Source of the DNA: Amorphophallus konjac
Taxonomy: Eukaryota; Streptophyta; Magnoliopsida; Alismatales; Araceae
Assembly: GCA_022559845.1 (NCBI GenBank)
Contig: CM040118.1
Span: forward strand, 238,747,224-238,811,223
Reading direction: 5' to 3'
Length of the DNA stretch: 64,000 nucleotides
The notes below the pieces were generated by a model that did no database searches, was not told the origin of the DNA, and was given only the letters and a program-made list of their open reading frames with translations. Positions 11,196 to 23,213 of the stretch are shown in pieces (the stretch's first letter is position 1; every line of letters begins with the position of its first letter). The translations under genes were made by a program, and so were the position numbers.

Positions 11196-12900
11196 CTATG
11201 CATGTATGCTCTCACCCTTGCACATCCCAAGTTCTCTTCTTATCTTGTTAAATTGATCCTGGTTTAGGGGTTTTGTGACGATGTCAGCTAGCTGATTATG
11301 TGTGTCAATGAAATTCAATTCAAAGACCCCTTTTCCTACATGATCTCTCAGAAAGTGATGATGAATATCAATATGCTTGGTCTTAGAATGTTGAATAGGG
11401 TTTTTTGACAAACTGATTGCACTGGTATTATCACACAAGATTGGCACACATTTCATTTCAATATCTAAATGAAGCAATTGATTTTTGATCCAAAGTACTT
11501 GGGCTCCACAACTTTCGACGGCTACATATTCAGCCTCGGCCGTTGAGAGAGCTACTGAATGTTGTTTCTTGGAGGTCGATGAGACTAGACACCCACCAAG
11601 AAACTGATAGTACCCAGTAGTACTTTTACGATCTATAATACATCCGACATAATCCACATCGGTGTATGTAATCAAATCAAAAGAAATACCAATGGAAAAC
11701 CACAAGCCAAAATCTTTTGTGCCAAGTAAGTATTGAAAAATGCATTTAATATCCATTAGATGAGATTCTTTAGGGAATGACTGAAAACGGGCACAAAGAC
11801 ATACACTAAATTGAATGTCAGGGCGGCATGTTGTAAGATACAGTAGTGATCCGATCATACCTCAAAACATTGTAGGATCTACTGTTTTACCATTTTCATC
11901 TTTGTCTAACTTCGAGGTTGTGGCCATTGGAGTTCACAAAAGTTTTGCTTCAGACATCCCATATTTTTTCAACAGCTCCATTGTGTAGTTGGCTTGACTT
12001 ATAAAAATGCACTCAGATGTTTGTTTCACCTGCAGTCCAAGAGAGAATGTTAATTCACCCATTAAGCTCATCTCAAATTCTCCTTGCATAATTTCTGCAA
12101 ATTCATCACACAACACATTATTAGTAGCTCCAAAAATTATGTCATCCACATACACTTAAACCACTAATATGTCTTTACATGATTTCCTTGTGAAAAGTGT
12201 TTGATCAACCTTACCTCTCTTGAAACCATTTTCAATCAGAAATGAGGTGAGCCGTTCATGCCATGCCCTTGGTGCTTGCTTCAGTCTGTACAAGGCCTTC
12301 TAGAGCTTGTACACATGTTGTGGATGTTTGGGGTCTTCAAAACCTGGAGGTTGTTCTACAAAGACATCCTCTTTGATATACCCATTTAGAAACGTAAATT
12401 TAACATCCATTTGAAACAATTTGAAGTTAGATGAGCAAGCATAAGACAATAGAATCTAGAGTGCTTCTAGACGAGCAACCGGTGCAAATGACTCATAAAA
12501 ATCAATACCCATCTCCTCGCTATGCCCTTTGGCCACAAGTCGGGCCTTGTTCCTAACAACCAATCCCGTATCATTTAACTTGTTTCTGAAAACCCATCGG
12601 GTTCCGATTATGGATTGATTCTCAGGTCGTGGCACAAGAGTCCACACCTAGTTTCTTTTGAACTGGTGCAATTCTTCATGCATAGCCTGGATCCAGGATT
12701 CATTTTGAAGAGCTTCATGGATATCCTTAGGCTCTTCCTGTGAGATTAAGGCTATCAAATCATCTTCTTCTACTTGTCTTAGTGATGATCTGGTTCTTAC
12801 CTCGTCTTGAGGATTACCGATTATATTTTCAGCTGGATGATCCTTTAAGAATGTAGAGATGCTGGGCAAGTCGGGGTGCTGCACTTGCTGCTCTTGCAGT
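11196..12900 (-). pseudogene. S1 pol, reverse transcriptase and RNase H part
   Basis: Copies element RNA into DNA and removes the RNA strand. Visible motifs in order: [10 protein letters not shown] and [16 protein letters not shown] at the start of RT (12600-12490), LYRLKQAPRAWHERL (about 12290), the catalytic YVDDIIFG (12155-12130), RGMIGSLLYLT-like thumb region (GMIGSLLYL, 11855), then RNase H with TYTDVDY, STAEAEYVA and DNTSAI, and the family tail ADIVTKPLNQDQ (about 11270). All blocks share one frame, yet stops fall near 12648, 12456, 12300, 12157, 11932 and 11860, so it is dead. Several stops fit C-to-T change of Gln or Arg codons. Length and order are those of a normal copia pol. Confidence 0.88.
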
Positions 12901-14352
12901 GTTTCAATTGAAGGATCTTCACCTTCTTCACTCTTGCTGGGTATTCCTTCCTTTGGTTCATCCTTGGCTTTAGATGTTCTAGCATTAGTTGAGTTTTGGG
13001 GGGCTTCTCCTGCATCTACAATTTGAATAGATTGGTTTGTCAGTTTTAGATCAGATTCATCAAAAATCACATGAGGACTTTCTTCAACAACCAAAGTCCG
13101 TTTATTAAACACTCGATAAGCTCTAGAGTTAAGTGCATAGCCTAAGAAAGTTCCCTTGTCACTTTTCTCATCAAACTTACCTAGATTGGAGTTACCATTG
13201 TTCAGGATGAAACATGAACATCCAAAGGGTTTAAGATGGGAAATATTCGGTTTCTTACCCTTGTAGAGCTTATAGGGAGTTTTCTTCAAAATGGGCCTTA
13301 CCATTGCCCTGTTGATGATGTAACACATTGTACTTATCGCCTCAGCCAAAAAGTATTTTGGTAGAGAATTTTCACTTAACATGGTCTGTGCCATGTCAAT
13401 CAATGTTCTATTTTTCCTCTCCATCACTCCATTTTGTTGGGGCGTCATTGGTGATGAAAAATTATGCGTGTACCCCTGCTCTTAACAAAAATTGCTGAAT
13501 TCATGATTTTCAAATTCCCCACCATGATCACTTTGAATGGTGGTGATAAGGTAGCCTCTATCATTTTGGATTTTCCTATAAAACACTTGAAACTCCATCA
13601 ATGTATCATTTTTATTTGATAGAAATAACACCCATGTAAATCTTGAATAATCATCAACAATCACAAAACCATAGGATTTCACTCCTAGGCTGGATGTCCT
13701 AGTTGGGCCAAACAAATCAAGATGCAGCAATTCCAAAGGCCGGGAGGTAGAAACAATGTTCTTATTTTTGAAAGATATGCATGTTTGCTTGCCTTTTGTG
13801 CAAGCCTCACAGATTTTATCACTTTCAAATTTTAATTTTGACAAACCATTTACTAAGTTATGTTTAGACAACTTGGAGATTACTCCAAAACTAGCATGAC
13901 CTAGTCTTCGGTGCCATAGCCATGCATTATCATGATTGTTTGCTACCAATCACACATCATCACGGGAAACATCATCTAGATCAATAGTATAGACATTGTT
14001 GCTTCTCTTGCCGATAAATCTGATTTCATTAGAGGTTTTATTTATGACAAGGCAGTGGGTTTCATCAAAAACAATTTTAAAACCCTTGTCACACAACTGG
14101 CTTATGCTTAAGAGATTATGATTTAAGCCTTTCACCAAAAGGACATTCTCGATAAGAATTTCAGAATTCTTACCTATATTGCCGATTCTAATGATTTTAC
14201 CTTTGTCCTTACCTCAAAATGCAACTGAACCTCCATCCTTGTCTTGCAATGTAGAGAACACCTTCTTGTCCCCTGTCATATGTCTTGAGCAGCCGCTATC
14301 CAAGTACCATTTATTGTCCCTGGCTTCAAGATATATCTGCAAGAAATAACAT
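12901..14352 (-). pseudogene. S1 pol, protease and integrase part
   Basis: Protease: WYLDSGCSRHMTGDKK at about 14310-14265 carries the copia aspartic-protease DSG triad. The GAG-pre-integrase zinc segment follows with WHRRLGHASF (13915) and CEACTKGKQ (13815). The integrase core has LDLFGPTRT (first Asp, 13725), QSDHGGEF (second Asp, 13525) and NGVMERKNRT (Glu, 13425), so the D,D,E triad is recognisable. The region around 13230-12700 is the poorly conserved linker to RT. Stops at about 14210, 13952 and 13481 break an otherwise single frame. It is in the same frame as the distal gag and the RT, as expected for a single polyprotein. Confidence 0.87.
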
Positions 14353-14354
14353 TC

Positions 14355-16005
14355 TCATGCAAATGATTTTGGTACCCAAGCTAGTTTGGGTCCGTAGGAG
14401 TTAGTCCAATTCTGTGCATATCTTTTCTTGATCCAAAAAGTATGATTTCTTGGTGAATTTTGTTTGAACCAGCAATTTGCAACAACATGACCAAATCTAC
14501 CACAATGATAACAATTAACAGGTGTAAACTTTCTTTGAAATTGTCGTGATTTGGGTTGGACATGTTTTGCCTTAGAGTTGGAACAAGAAGCACGGTTGTT
14601 TTCTTTTTCATGAACATAGGATGTAGTAATTTTATGCTCAAATGGTTTTTTATTTTGGAGAGTATATCCCAATCCTTCCTTCTGGAAATTGATTCTAACT
14701 CCCAACAAGTTATCTATATTTTGTTTGCCCTTGACGAACCTAGAGAGAGTGAACTGCAAGTCAGTCACCTCTTTATTCAAGCTCACATTTTTATTTTCAA
14801 TTTCTAAAATGGATGAGGTTAGAGTTTCTTTTTCATTCTTGAGCTTTTCACAAACTTTTTCAATTTCAGACATTTTACATGATAGCTCCTCTTTGGCTTT
14901 TTTAAGATCTGAAATCGTTTGAAGCAAGGTTTCTTTTTTTTCGATTAGCTCAAACCATTCTTGTTCCAGTTTCTCAAATTTAACAAGGATATCTTCATGT
15001 GACAAATCATCAATTTTCTTTTTTAGAGTTTTGTTTTCATATCTGATTTTCTTATATTTTGTATACAATTTTTCATATTTCGACTCCCATTGTTCATTTG
15101 AAATAAAATTAGGGTCAGAATTTACCTTCGTCGAATCATCTTCATGTGCCATGAGGCACAGGCTCTCCATGAGCTCTCCGAGCTCTTCTTTGGATAGCTC
15201 TTCCTCTTCATCGCTCCATGTAGCAACCATTGCTTTTGACTTTCTGAATTTCTCCTTCTTGAACTTCTTCTTCAGATCTGGACACTCTCCTCTCATGTGT
15301 CCGAGCTTCTTGCATTCATAGCAAATGACATTGTTGGGCTTGCTTGACTCGCCCTTGGTTAGAATGGGCTTCCTTTGCCCCCTTTTGAAGTTACCTTGGA
15401 AATTCCTCTTCTTTCTAAAAAATCTCATTACTTGGTAAGTTATCATGGCCAAGTCTTCTTCTTCATTACTTCCCTCACTGGATTCTTCTTCTTGAAAGTC
15501 TTCATCAGATTGATGAGCTTTCAATCCAACCACTTTCTTCTTCTTCGTCTCTTCCTCGGCTGTTCTTTTCATATTTATTTCATAGGTCATGAGTGACCCT
15601 ATGAGCTCGTCCAAAGAGAGTGTGGACAGGTTCTTCGAATCCTCAATCACTTTGGCTTTTGTGTGCCACGCTGATGGAAGTGATCTCAGAACCTTCCTTA
15701 CAAGATCGGAGTTTGTGTACTCCGAACAGCTCATAATCTGTTACGAGGAGATTTGCCTTGGTCTCCTTGACCTCGGAGGTTCCCTCATAAATGAGCCACA
15801 ATTTGTCCCACATTTCCTTTGCTAAACTGCACATGAGTACACGAGAGAAATCATTAGGATATATGGCACATTGCATAATATTCATAGCATTAAAATTGAC
15901 GGTGCATTTCTTAATTTCCTCGGGTGTCCATTTCTCTTCATCGTTAGAGAGTTTGTAAGGACCCTTGTCAACAACTCTCCAGATCTCATACTCCTGGACC
16001 CTCAA
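14355..16005 (-). pseudogene. Gag of S1 (UBN2, two zinc knuckles, coiled coil), frameshifted
   Basis: Structural capsid/nucleocapsid protein. The N-terminal part (16005-15700) has the UBN2-type pattern EIWRVVDKGPY, AKEMWDKL and IYEGTSEVKETK. A frame change and small deletion follow near 15700, and the protein resumes with LVRKVLRSLPSAW and LIGSLMTYEINMKR. Zinc knuckle 1, CYECKKLGHMRGEC, and knuckle 2, CYHCGRFGHVVANC, both keep all CX2CX4HX4C ligands. Between them lies a long Lys/Glu coiled coil (about residues 225-345 of the 459-residue distal part). It ends with TGA near 14352, after which pol continues in the same frame. The coiled coil between two knuckles matches what remains of S0 gag, though S0's knuckles have lost ligands. 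Confidence 0.85.
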
Positions 16006-16156
16006 AAAACGTGCATTCTATTTTTTCAATAGGAGTAATTTGAGCCATCGAAGTGTGGAGGACGATGAATGGAGTGACCCTCAGGCATCATACCCCTTTT
16101 TGCCATTGATCTGGATCTTACTCTAGATCGTTAGATCTGAAAGAAATAGAGCCTTA

Positions 16157-16168
16157 GCTCTGATACCA
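16157..16168 (-). promoter_or_regulatory. Primer-binding site of S1
   Basis: The minus strand reads TGGTATCAGAGC, exactly complementary to the 3' end of plant initiator-Met tRNA, two bases inside the LTR edge at 16171. Confidence 0.9.
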
Positions 16169-16170
16169 AT

Positions 16171-17350
16171 TGAAGACTCGCGATCAATGACACCCAAGAG
16201 GGGTGAATTGGGTGATTATAGATTTTAAAAACATTTTCCCGATTTAAAACACATATTAAGAGCAAGCAACAAACAAGTAGAGATCTGATGGATTACAAAA
16301 TGAATCTAGCTAAATCAACCCCTACAGTAGTTCTTTGGTACCAGGCGGAGTTCAAAAATCCGAAGATTCTCTCACACAAGGTATTTCCCTCCCGATAGGA
16401 CTAACCTTGTCGATCAGAAACCACCTTTTGATATACGAGAGATCTCTCGTAAAAATGTTAATAAAACTAGATCTAAACAAAGAAATCAGATGATGCAATG
16501 TGCAAATATACTAGAGCAGAATTGGTGGTAGAAGATAAGGAGCAAACCACACAAGAGACCACAATTTTTAGGTGGTTCAGATGCAACAACTGCAACCTAT
16601 GTCCACCCCTCACCGACTGTGAGGATTCACACACTATCTTGTAGAAGGTTACAAGAGCAGAGCACACACATACTCGTGTGAGTTCAGAACTCCCACGAAG
16701 GTGCATAAGCACCGAATCACAAAGACATGTGAAGAACTAAACACACACACACACACACATACACACACACGGATCTGCATAGATCCACACACACACAAGT
16801 ATTCAAATATTATAAGAACACACACTTGAAACTGAATTAGAAATCGAATGGAAGACACAAAGTAAAAACTTCAGATTCAAGCTCCCCCTTAGTTGATGAA
16901 GAAGGTTTTTGGATGCAGCTTGATCTCCACTTGGCTTGGGGTTGATCTGCTCCAGATGTGGCTTGAATCACTTGAAGAGGGATGAAGAACTTCCTTCCCA
17001 GAGTAGTGTTCACGGCTACAGTACCAGCACTCTTCTCTCCTCTTGATAGCCTCCTTGAGCTCCCTTGGATGATTAGGGTTCCTTACCCCGAGGAGATGTT
17101 TTTATAACTCTTGAATGGTCAAGAGATAAGCCAGGAACCAGATCCATAAATCATGATAAGTTTGATGACTTTTCGATTAAACAAACCCAATGAAGAGGGC
17201 TTCCCACGTTGTAGAAAACAAAGTCAAAGATGGCTGCTTCGAGGCTGGCAGTCGACCGCTAGGAGGGGGCGGTCGACCGGAATTTTACAGAGATTGGGCT
17301 TTCGTTGTTGGGAAAATCGGTCGACCGGCCCCTGACTGGCGGTCGACCGC
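16171..17350 (-). repeat. 5' LTR of S1, piece 1
   Basis: Matches 6941-8120 of the 3' LTR, then stops abruptly at 17350, where the LARD begins. The remainder of the LTR resumes at 37849. The (AC)n tract at 16741-16797 is shorter than in the other LTR. A TATA-like box is at 17099-17106. The palindromes GGTCGACCG and GCGGTCGACCGC lie at 17249-17350. Confidence 0.9.
17346..17350. other. Target-site duplication of the LARD, left copy
   Basis: ACCGC here and ACTGC at 37844-37848, one mismatch. Removing the insertion and one copy gives an alignment without gaps to the uninterrupted S1 LTR around 8128-8155. Confidence 0.75.
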
Positions 17351-18159
17351 TGTGGACGCACTTTCTATTAAATCTTTGTTTATTTGTTTATTGGGTTTAT
17401 TAAGTGCGTGGGCGTGCCAGTCACCTAGGTGCCGATTTATTGTGCGCTCGATTTGATTAATCAGACGATTGTGTAGTTCGTGTCGGGACTAAAACTCGCC
17501 GCGCCGTAAAGGTCACAGCGTCATTTACATCCCCTCGGAGAGGGGAACACCCTTGATTAATCGTCGGGAATTAGGGCCTCATGGCCAGGAAACTATATCG
17601 AGAGAAACAAGTCGATAGCGGTCTCGAATTAGTCGGAAAGCCCGATGTCTAGGGAAGCAATCATTCGAAATATGTCGGTCACTCAAGGGACCATTTTGAT
17701 ATTCGGACGATCGTCTGGCTTCATAAAATCCTGATCGTCACGGGGAAAACCGGAGCATATGTATGCCAGGGTACGGCAAATTTATTGTTAAAAGGGATAG
17801 GAGACGTTCTGTTGAATCCCAGTTAGAGTGGTTGGGAATCAGCGAGTTTATTGGACCGGTGTGAGATCAAGTCAGGACCATTCTGGGGGCGCCTCTCGCG
17901 GTCCAAACGAGGCTTGCGTGGGCATCGTTAATATTTTCAGTGCCGAAGGGCAGCGGGAAAGTGTCCCGGGACTAGATTCTAAAATAAAGACGTGTATAGA
18001 CATAGATGGCTATAGACCTAGGATGTGGGTCAGGCAATGACCATGGTTGGGGTGAACCTGAGGTCCAAACGTGATTCATGAAGATCTTATTGATATTCCC
18101 ACACACAGGGTTTGGGGAAGACGAGAGCCATCTCGTTCCATTCAGATTTTGTTGGTCAT

Positions 18160-18590
18160 TCATGGACCACTTTATGTTCGGACAAAGATCTGTATTAAAG
18201 GCATGACGTAAACGGAAATAAACCCGTACAAATGTCTGTCGTGAGTACGGCAAGTTTAATGCAAGTGCGGGATTAGATCCCGATATATACGTCGGTCACT
18301 AACGGACCATTTGTCGTTCGGACGAGAGTCCGCATTTGAAGTATCGAAGACAACGACAAAGCCATACGGATGTCTGCCATAGGTACGGAAAGTTTAATGT
18401 GGGTGCGGGATTAGATCCCGGTATATATATATATATATGTCGGTCACTAACGGACCATTCATTGTTCGGATGAGAGCCTGCATCTGAAGCATCGAAGACG
18501 ATGATAAACTGTACGAATGTCTACTGCGATTACGGCAAGTTTAATGGGATTGCGAGATTGGATCCCGATAGAAGTGGGTCAAGTTGATAG
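18160..18590. repeat. About 145-bp tandem subrepeat in the LARD LTR
   Basis: Three units share GTCGGTCACTAACGGACCAT, then GTTCGGA...GAG, GTACGGCAAGTTTAATG and GATTAGATCCCG, with an (AT)n run at 18420-18438. A diverged earlier unit starts near 17673. The same block is at about 35130-35560 in the right LTR. Confidence 0.8.
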
Positions 18591-18879
18591 ACTATTGGCC
18601 CGAGACGGTTTTAGACTATGGCCACACCGGGGATTCCGAGGTCGACATCTGATACCATGGGGCATCGTCGCTTTTCTCTTTACACATAGTCCGGGGAAAC
18701 GAATTGTTAAGTGTGGAGCCCGAACTCGTCAACATACGCCCTCGCACGCAGATCGACCTGCGCGGTCAGGTCGCGGGCTTTGACCTGCCCGGTCAGGTCG
18801 CAAGGGGTGAAGGGGGTAGCGCCCCATGCGGGGGTTTTCGGGGGGCGGAGCCCCCGGAACAAAAATTTCATTATAACAG

Positions 18880-19085
18880 GGGCTATACGGCGCGCGAAGG
18901 TGAAAGAGAAGGCTAAAATGGCGCGCGAAGGTGAAAGAAGTGGCTAAAACTGTGCGCCCCAAGGTGAAAGAAGTGGCTAAAACGGCGCGCCCCAGGGTGA
19001 AAAAAGTGGCTAAAATGGCGCGCCCCAAGGAAGGTTAATCCGGCGCGCATATAGAGGGTTAATCCGACGCGCCTAGTGGTTTAGG
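18880..19085. repeat. GGCGCGC-headed array of about 33-bp units, copy number differing between LTRs
   Basis: Units begin GGCGCGC(C) and continue AAGGTGAAAGAAGTGGCTAAAA. Four such units are seen here and two in the right LTR (about 35857-35925). Two extra units account for most of the 66-bp length difference between the LTRs. Shorter GGTTAATCC units follow in both. Confidence 0.8.
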
Positions 19086-20940
19086 ACCCATAGGGATAGA
19101 ATGGTTTTTGAGTGTGGGGCTAAAGCGGCGCGGGGGGGGGGGGGGTAGCGCGCCCGATAAGTGCGCGCTGGATTAGGAGCGTGCCAGATTAGGCCATTTT
19201 GTTCTTTTCAAAGGCTTGCAGGCTAGCAGATGGTTATGCTGTTTGTTCACTTAACAAAAATAGGTGGATTTGAAGGTTTCAAAGTGTTTTGTTTGTCTGT
19301 TAAGATCAAAGTTTGAATGGTTTGTTCAAAGGGGTTAAGGAATTCCAAAGTTCAGTTCATGCTCTCAGGGAGCTTAGATCATTCTTATCGTTCATATTTC
19401 TTTCAAAAATTGGGCAGCACCTCTCCCGGACTGAGGTTTGCTGGGGTGACATAAGGGATTGTCAAACAGAGTACTCTGGGACGATCCCAAAAACTCGGAG
19501 TGGCCTAATGGCAGTCCGGTGTCCCATAGTTGAATGCAGAAGCCCCGAGGACCAGCCTTCAAGGGGTTATAGCAGTTCATGGGTAGTGACTTTGTGGTAG
19601 CTCCAGCGGGATGGATGTTCGCCATGGAAGGCCATGAATATTCATCCTTTTGGACGGATTCCTTCAAAAACCATGCCACGGAGGGGCAAGCTTCAAAGGG
19701 CCCTGGATGATTAGAAGGTAGGGGGGAAAGGAGGGAAAACGAAGTAGAACAGAGTGTTCAGCAAGGCTTTTCTTTTTTTCATTCATCCACAAGGGAAGGA
19801 GGCTAAATACAGCAGGGGATCTACCCCGAAGCGGGAGGATACAACAGAGAAAGAAATGAAAAATACATCGGTGGGGGAAGGGGAACAGAGCACAAGCTCC
19901 CCCCTTCCAAAGTCACCTTTCCTCTCTCTCACTCTCTCTCTTTTTATTCACCTCACGGGCGTAGGGGAACAGAGCTTCTTCTTCTCTTCTGCTGGAGACC
20001 TTTAAGAGAGAACCGGCCAGAGAGAGACCGCCTGCCGAGAGAGCTTCCAGTGGGGTGTTCGTTGCATATATATCAGTGGAGCTGGGAGGAGAAGCCTCTG
20101 AAGCCAACGACATGTGTCTTCTCTTTCCCTCCAACCGAAGGCAATCGAGTGGCCTGCTGCTAGGGGGGCCGTAGAGTAGGTGAGATGCCTCCACGAGATT
20201 GGCCGATGGTGACTGGCGGGGAAGTGACGTTCGGTACGGAGCTCGAAGCCTTCCATTCCTGGGAGCAGGAAGGACTCAGGCGGTTCCACGCTGGTCAAGT
20301 GCAGGCCGTTCGTCCTTTTCAGGTAAGTTCCTTCTGTTTGCACCCGAAAATGGGGGATCGGACTTGCGATGGGATGGCCAGCTTGGTTAAAATGGCGCGG
20401 GGGGTAAGTGCGCCGGTTTAGGAGCAATAGAGTAGCGCGTCGGATTAGCACAAATAGGAGGGGCGTGCCGGTTTTGGGGATATTGGAAAGGGCGCGCCGG
20501 TTTAATGCCCAAGCAAGGGCACGCTGGTTTAAGTGCAGGCCGCACCGGTTTAGACTTTGTGTCGGAGTCGCGGCTGTTTGGACGGACGCTTGTCCTCTCG
20601 TGTTGCTTTAGTTGTAATGCACCACCTCCGGGGTGTTTAGTTCAGGACCTTTGGATCCCGATTCGGAACTTTGAGTGATTTCCGGCATAAGTTGAACCCG
20701 TGTCCGAGTTTTCGAGCTTCTTCTGATTCGGCCTTCGATAATGCCGACTGGGGAGCCGGGGCTGTCTCTTCTGCCTGAGGGGCTTCTTTGTTGGGTGGCG
20801 GAGCACCGGGTATATATTCGTCCTACTTGGAGGTGGTACAGAGTTTATTCGGCCTTCCCATCTTCGACTTGCTCCCGAGTTGTCGAGACGTCCGTGCAGT
20901 AGGAACATTCTTTTTCTTCTCTCATTTTTTGACGTCCACA

Positions 20941-21239
20941 AATGCCCCACACTCGCGGGTGGCGCAAACGAGGGATGAGTGCATGGGGCCCGCGGGTGTA
21001 GAGTTCCACAGCATAGTATCTTCTCTTTCGAGCCAGTGGACTGTTGGTCCGGTGTGAATTCGCGGGAAAGCACTCACTCCTTCAGCGAAGGGATGAGGGG
21101 GCCGCTTCACCGCGTATGCACGTGGGCCGAGATGTCAGCCTGTGTGGGGGTTAGTCATCGGTATGGGGTTAATGCCGAAGCAAGAAGTAAGGGTTTATGC
21201 GTCATCTTAGGCAAAAGGCCTGAAGTGACTTAGATGAGG
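20941..21239. other. LARD interior left of the nested TR-GAG
   Basis: 299 bp of non-coding sequence between the left LTR and the TR-GAG insertion. It contains GGGGTTAATGCCGAAGCAAG near 21165, an outlying copy of the repeat motif that recurs at about 28160-28430. No plausible primer-binding site starts within the first few bases. Confidence 0.6.
21235..21239. other. Target-site duplication of the TR-GAG element, left copy
   Basis: TGAGG here and at 27541-27545, a perfect 5-bp match. Confidence 0.88.
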
Positions 21240-21685
21240 TGATGGGAATCGATGCCAAGAGCACTAACATTTAATTTACATTTGTGTCCTTTAGTTTATT
21301 TTTATATCCTTGGGAAAGTATGTTCATAATTGTAAGGCTTTATAAGCCAATGTGTCATTCCCTAGGATTCTTTGGGTTTTTGTGCAAAAGTCCAGTAGGA
21401 CCAGCAAGGGGCCCATCTCCTTTCCTATTGGTCCACCTAAGTCTTAGGGCCCATGTGGGGTCAGTCAAAGGTCTAAGGTGGGCTTCTAGATGGCTTGACC
21501 ATTCAAGGGGACAATTGGATTAAAAAAGTCCAATATTTCAACCCTTAAAGTCCAAGATGCTTCCCTCTTATAATATAGTTTATCCCATGTTGTATTTTTT
21601 TATTTAATTTGGTCATTTGACCACATGGGGAAGAAAATTCCCTCTCTCTCACGAAATTCCTAGCACCCCACCACTTGCCATTCTC

Positions 21686-21693
21686 TATATAAG
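21686..21693 (+). promoter_or_regulatory. TATA box in the TR-GAG LTR
   Basis: TATATAAG in the context CTCTATATAAGCC, repeated at 26039-26046 in the other LTR. It lies about 450 bp into the LTR, a plausible RNA polymerase II promoter. Confidence 0.65.
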
Positions 21694-22836
21694 CCTATGT
21701 ATAGTGTCATTAGAGATTTTAATGAAGAATTAAGCATTTTTATCAAGAGCAAGACCAAGGGCACCCCTTGTCTCTCCCCCCTCTCCCCCTTTGCAGATGG
21801 ATTTCTGCTGAATCTTGGGTGTGAAGCCCTCTCCTACATTCTCCTTAGCCCCTCTGAGTTCTTCTCTGCCGCCGCCGCTGCCGTTCGAGCCGCCATCGCG
21901 CCGCCACCGCCACTCGTCGGAGTTCTATCTCCATCAGGACAGAACCTCACCTACAAAATTTTATCTTTTTTTATGGTTGTCTGTTCGAGCCCTAATTTTG
22001 AGGGTTTGTTCTGTCCATCTCCCTTAACCTCCAGTTCAAATTTCGTGTCATTTGGAAGTCATTAGGTATTTCTACCATATTTTTGTTTGTCCTCTCAGTA
22101 ATCTGCCCTTTTGTAGATTTACGGGACAGAGTCACCTTGTCGCATTTTCCCCACCCCCTAACGAATTTTCAAAAAATCCCAACAAATTACTCAGTGTTCC
22201 ACACATATATCCCCTTCCACCATAATTTTCGTTGAGTCTATAAAATTCATTTGACCCTCGGTCAAAGGTCAGTTTTAGGCAGATCCCTTGCTGCCCTGTG
22301 TGTCTGTCAGTCTGAGTCAGGAACAAAAATAGTGTTACAGTCCTATTCATTTTCAATCCGTTCGGTGGATGGAGCTGTCAAAATTATATGTTGTAGATCT
22401 ATGAGTGCTCTTTCCAACGGTACCAGCCACGCCTCGATCGGCCTCCGGATCTGAGCGTCGTAATTCGTGTCGCCGAGGCCTGCAGATCTGCTCCCTGTGC
22501 AGGTCCGAAATTACAGTCCAGAAGATATTCAGAAATAAATATCAAAAATCAACTTCAGGAGCCGCCCCTTCAGGAGTCGTTCAGGGACGCCCTGCCATCG
22601 TCCCAGCCAAGCGGCGCCTCCGGAAGATCTCAGGAAGGCGACGTTCCTTTGGAAACCGTTGCTTGCTGTCCAGTGAGTCAGCAACCGAGTTGGCGCAGCA
22701 CCGAGTTGGAATAGTGCCGAGTCGGACCAGCAGGCCGAGTTCGTGCCGTACGCACCTCCAGATTGCTGCCCGTCAACCCAGGGTCGGTCCTCCCGGGCCC
22801 CACTTGTAGCCCTTTACCTCCCTGCGTGGAGTGGGC

Positions 22837-22842
22837 AATAAA
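22837..22842 (+). terminator. Possible polyadenylation signal in the TR-GAG LTR
   Basis: AATAAA, repeated at 27178-27183 in the 3' LTR, about 1.15 kb downstream of the TATA box. Only the 3' copy would end element transcripts. Confidence 0.45.
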
Positions 22843-23203
22843 ATTCATTGTCGTAATTAACTTTTACCGTTGTACCGGGAGTTACCGTACCTGGCCGAGA
22901 ACGTCTTCCCCACGCCCGGAGTTCTGGAGGTACACTCGCCACCCTCCTCGTAGGCATTACTTTACTCGTATATTTTTGTATATGCCGCTGCATGAGTGAT
23001 AGATTATCTAGCTTGTTATCATTTTATCACCGCTGCGAGAGCGAGAGTGAGTGACCGTCCCGTGACTCGACCCGAGTTAATGCGGAAAGGCCGATACCCG
23101 AGACTCACTGCCGGTTTCTCAAACGCGCACGGTCCAATGTTTTTCTCACTTAGGGACGATTGCGAGCTAGAGTCCCAAGTCGCGTGTCCGTCCTACATCA
23201 ATT

Positions 23204-23213
23204 TGGTATCAGA
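23204..23213 (+). promoter_or_regulatory. Primer-binding site of the TR-GAG element
   Basis: TGGTATCAGA, complementary to the 3' end of initiator-Met tRNA, three bases after the LTR. It fixes the element on the plus strand. Confidence 0.85.

Larger units (their letters stand above)
17351..20940. repeat. Left LTR of the LARD
   Basis: 3590 bp, similar over its length to 34320-37843. Internal structure: a 145-bp subrepeat near 18160-18590, a GGCGCGC array at 18880-19080, a second GGCGCGCC/GGTTTA array at 20390-20560, and a poly-G run of about 12 at 19130-19143. Short frames inside it are present in both LTRs and are not recognisable proteins. Confidence 0.88.
21240..23200 (+). repeat. 5' LTR of the TR-GAG element
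   Basis: 1961 bp, matching 25592-27540. It contains a TATA box (21686-21693), a GCC-repeat run near 21868-21910, and AATAAA at 22837-22842. A short frame here (21697-22065) is probably untranslated leader and is present in both LTRs. Confidence 0.92.

Noticed and set aside
18517..19028. Overlapping frames of up to 99 codons on both strands in the LARD LTR
   Set aside because: Present in the GGCGCGC repeat zone of a non-coding LTR and not preserved in the right LTR.
21697..22065. 122-codon frame after the TATA box of the TR-GAG LTR
   Set aside because: Low-complexity product in the leader part of the LTR; the second LTR breaks it into different frames.
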